Source: Rubrivivax sp. (GTDB taxonomy: Bacteria; Pseudomonadota; Gammaproteobacteria; Burkholderiales; Burkholderiaceae_C). Taken from it: a stretch of DNA of 64,000 nucleotides. The stretch lies in assembly GCA_022843905.1 (NCBI GenBank), contig JALHMT010000004.1:67205-131204 (forward strand), given 5' to 3'. The notes under the pieces were generated by a model. That model ran no database searches. It saw only the letters and a list, made by a program, of their open reading frames with translations, and was not told where the DNA came from. The position numbers and the translations under genes were made by a program. Shown here piece by piece: positions 63,397-64,000 of this stretch (its first letter is position 1; each line of letters starts with the position of its first letter).

Positions 63397-64000
63397 TCAA
63401 ACCACTCTGGCAGTCTTATCGACCTGCCGCGAGGAGACCTTAGCCCGCGCCGCGGCGGCACGCATGCGCGTGGCGAGCTCGGGCGTGAATTCGTTCATCA
63501 GGGCGCCATGCTCCTCGCCGGCCTCGGCCTCGGCCTGGATCGCCTCGGCCTCGGCGGCGGCGCGCAGCGCACCGGCCATTCGGCCCTTGCCGGCGCGCGC
63601 CGGCGGTTGGCAAAGGCCGCAGACGTAGTGCCGCGCGATCTCGTGCGGGTGCGTCACGAAGTGACCGCCGCATCGGCTGCAGGCCGTCAACGTGAGCATG
63701 CCGTTGTCGACGAACTTCACCAGGCGCCAGGCCCGCGTCACGCTCAGCAGGGGTTCGAGCCCCTGCGCCTGGATCTGTTCCAGGTAGAGCTGGTAGGCCT
63801 TGATGACGGTGTCGATCTCGTCGAGTTCGGCCACCTTGTTCAGGTACTCGTGCATGTTCAGGAACAGGCTGGCATGGATGTTGGGCTGCCAGGTCATGAA
63901 CCAGTCGGTGGAGAACGGCAGCTGCCCCTTGCTCGGGCTGCGGCCGGACACTTCCTTGTAAAGGCGCAGCAGGCGCTCGTAGCTCAGGTCGGTCTCGCTC
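63397..64000 (-). CDS. flhC: Flagellar master activator subunit FlhC (5' end outside window)
   Basis: FlhC, together with FlhD, activates flagellar class 2 promoters. The frame is open to the window edge (SETDLSYERLLRLYKE, then VSGRSPSKGQLPFSTDWFMT), matching the middle of FlhC, so the gene starts beyond 64000. The zinc-binding cysteines are present: CSRCGGHF and CGLCQPP. The C-terminal tail is longer and more Ala/Glu-rich than in E. coli FlhC. flhD is expected just upstream. Confidence 0.97.
   Translation of the reverse strand, partial: SETDLSYERLLRLYKEVSGRSPSKGQLPFSTDWFMTWQPNIHASLFLNMHEYLNKVAELDEIDTVIKAYQLYLEQIQAQGLEPLLSVTRAWRLVKFVDNGMLTLTACSRCGGHFVTHPHEIARHYVCGLCQPPARAGKGRMAGALRAAAEAEAIQAEAEAGEEHGALMNEFTPELATRMRAAAARAKVSSRQVDKTARVV

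Overview
The window is about 64 kb of very GC-rich DNA, densely packed with genes in long same-strand runs. It comes from a betaproteobacterium of the order Burkholderiales, probably the Rubrivivax/Leptothrix/Methylibium/Ideonella type. The reasons are the FlhC-type flagellar hierarchy, the layout of the flg and flh operons, a paa operon that carries its own TetR-type regulator, a PEP-CTERM protein, and GC-rich intergenic repeats of the kind seen in this order. The genus call is inference; no rRNA gene is present.

Layout. 1-2960 (+): the end of a prolyl oligopeptidase gene, then aat and bpt, which add Leu/Phe to N-termini for degradation. 2977-5819 (-): a NUDIX/metallo-beta-lactamase fusion and an alpha-methylacyl-CoA racemase. 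5881-7469 (+): a VanZ-like membrane protein and an unrecognised protein. 7462-14492 (-): a phenylacetate catabolic operon in transcription order paaG-paaI-paaK-paaA-paaB-paaC-paaD-paaE-tetR, with a sigma70-like promoter and a perfect TetR-type palindrome in front. 14680-21460: an M17 aminopeptidase, a SapC-family protein, apaH, and a DUF1800/DUF1501 secreted pair. 21668-21757: tRNA-Ser(UGA). 21842-28766: a membrane protein, a ferritin-like protein, a Ca2+-type P-ATPase, an FAH-family enzyme, a PEP-CTERM protein and an unknown.

28946-40176 is a signalling block. It holds a diguanylate cyclase, a REC-PAS-GGDEF-EAL protein, an Hpt protein, an orthodox histidine kinase, an ANTAR (RNA-binding) response regulator coupled to a 1101-residue multi-PAS kinase, and an HDOD protein. 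The HDOD, kinase and ANTAR genes follow flgL on the same strand and look like the tail of the flagellar operon.

40248-64000 is flagellar and motility DNA: flgBCDEFGHIJKL (-), flgA-flgM-flgN (+), the operon flhB-flhA-flhF-flhG-fliA (-), then motA, motB, cheY, cheZ (-), a membrane-anchored methyltransferase, and the end of flhC at the window edge. Sigma28 (FliA) promoter motifs stand before flgM, cheY and motA. The expected scheme is FlhDC switching on the hook-basal body and export genes, FliA/FlgM timing the late genes, and the c-di-GMP and phosphorelay proteins linking environment to motility. Notable oddities are an FlhG without a Walker A loop, repeat elements and hairpins placed inside flagellar and paa transcription units, and a 42-bp tandem repeat in frame ahead of flgJ.
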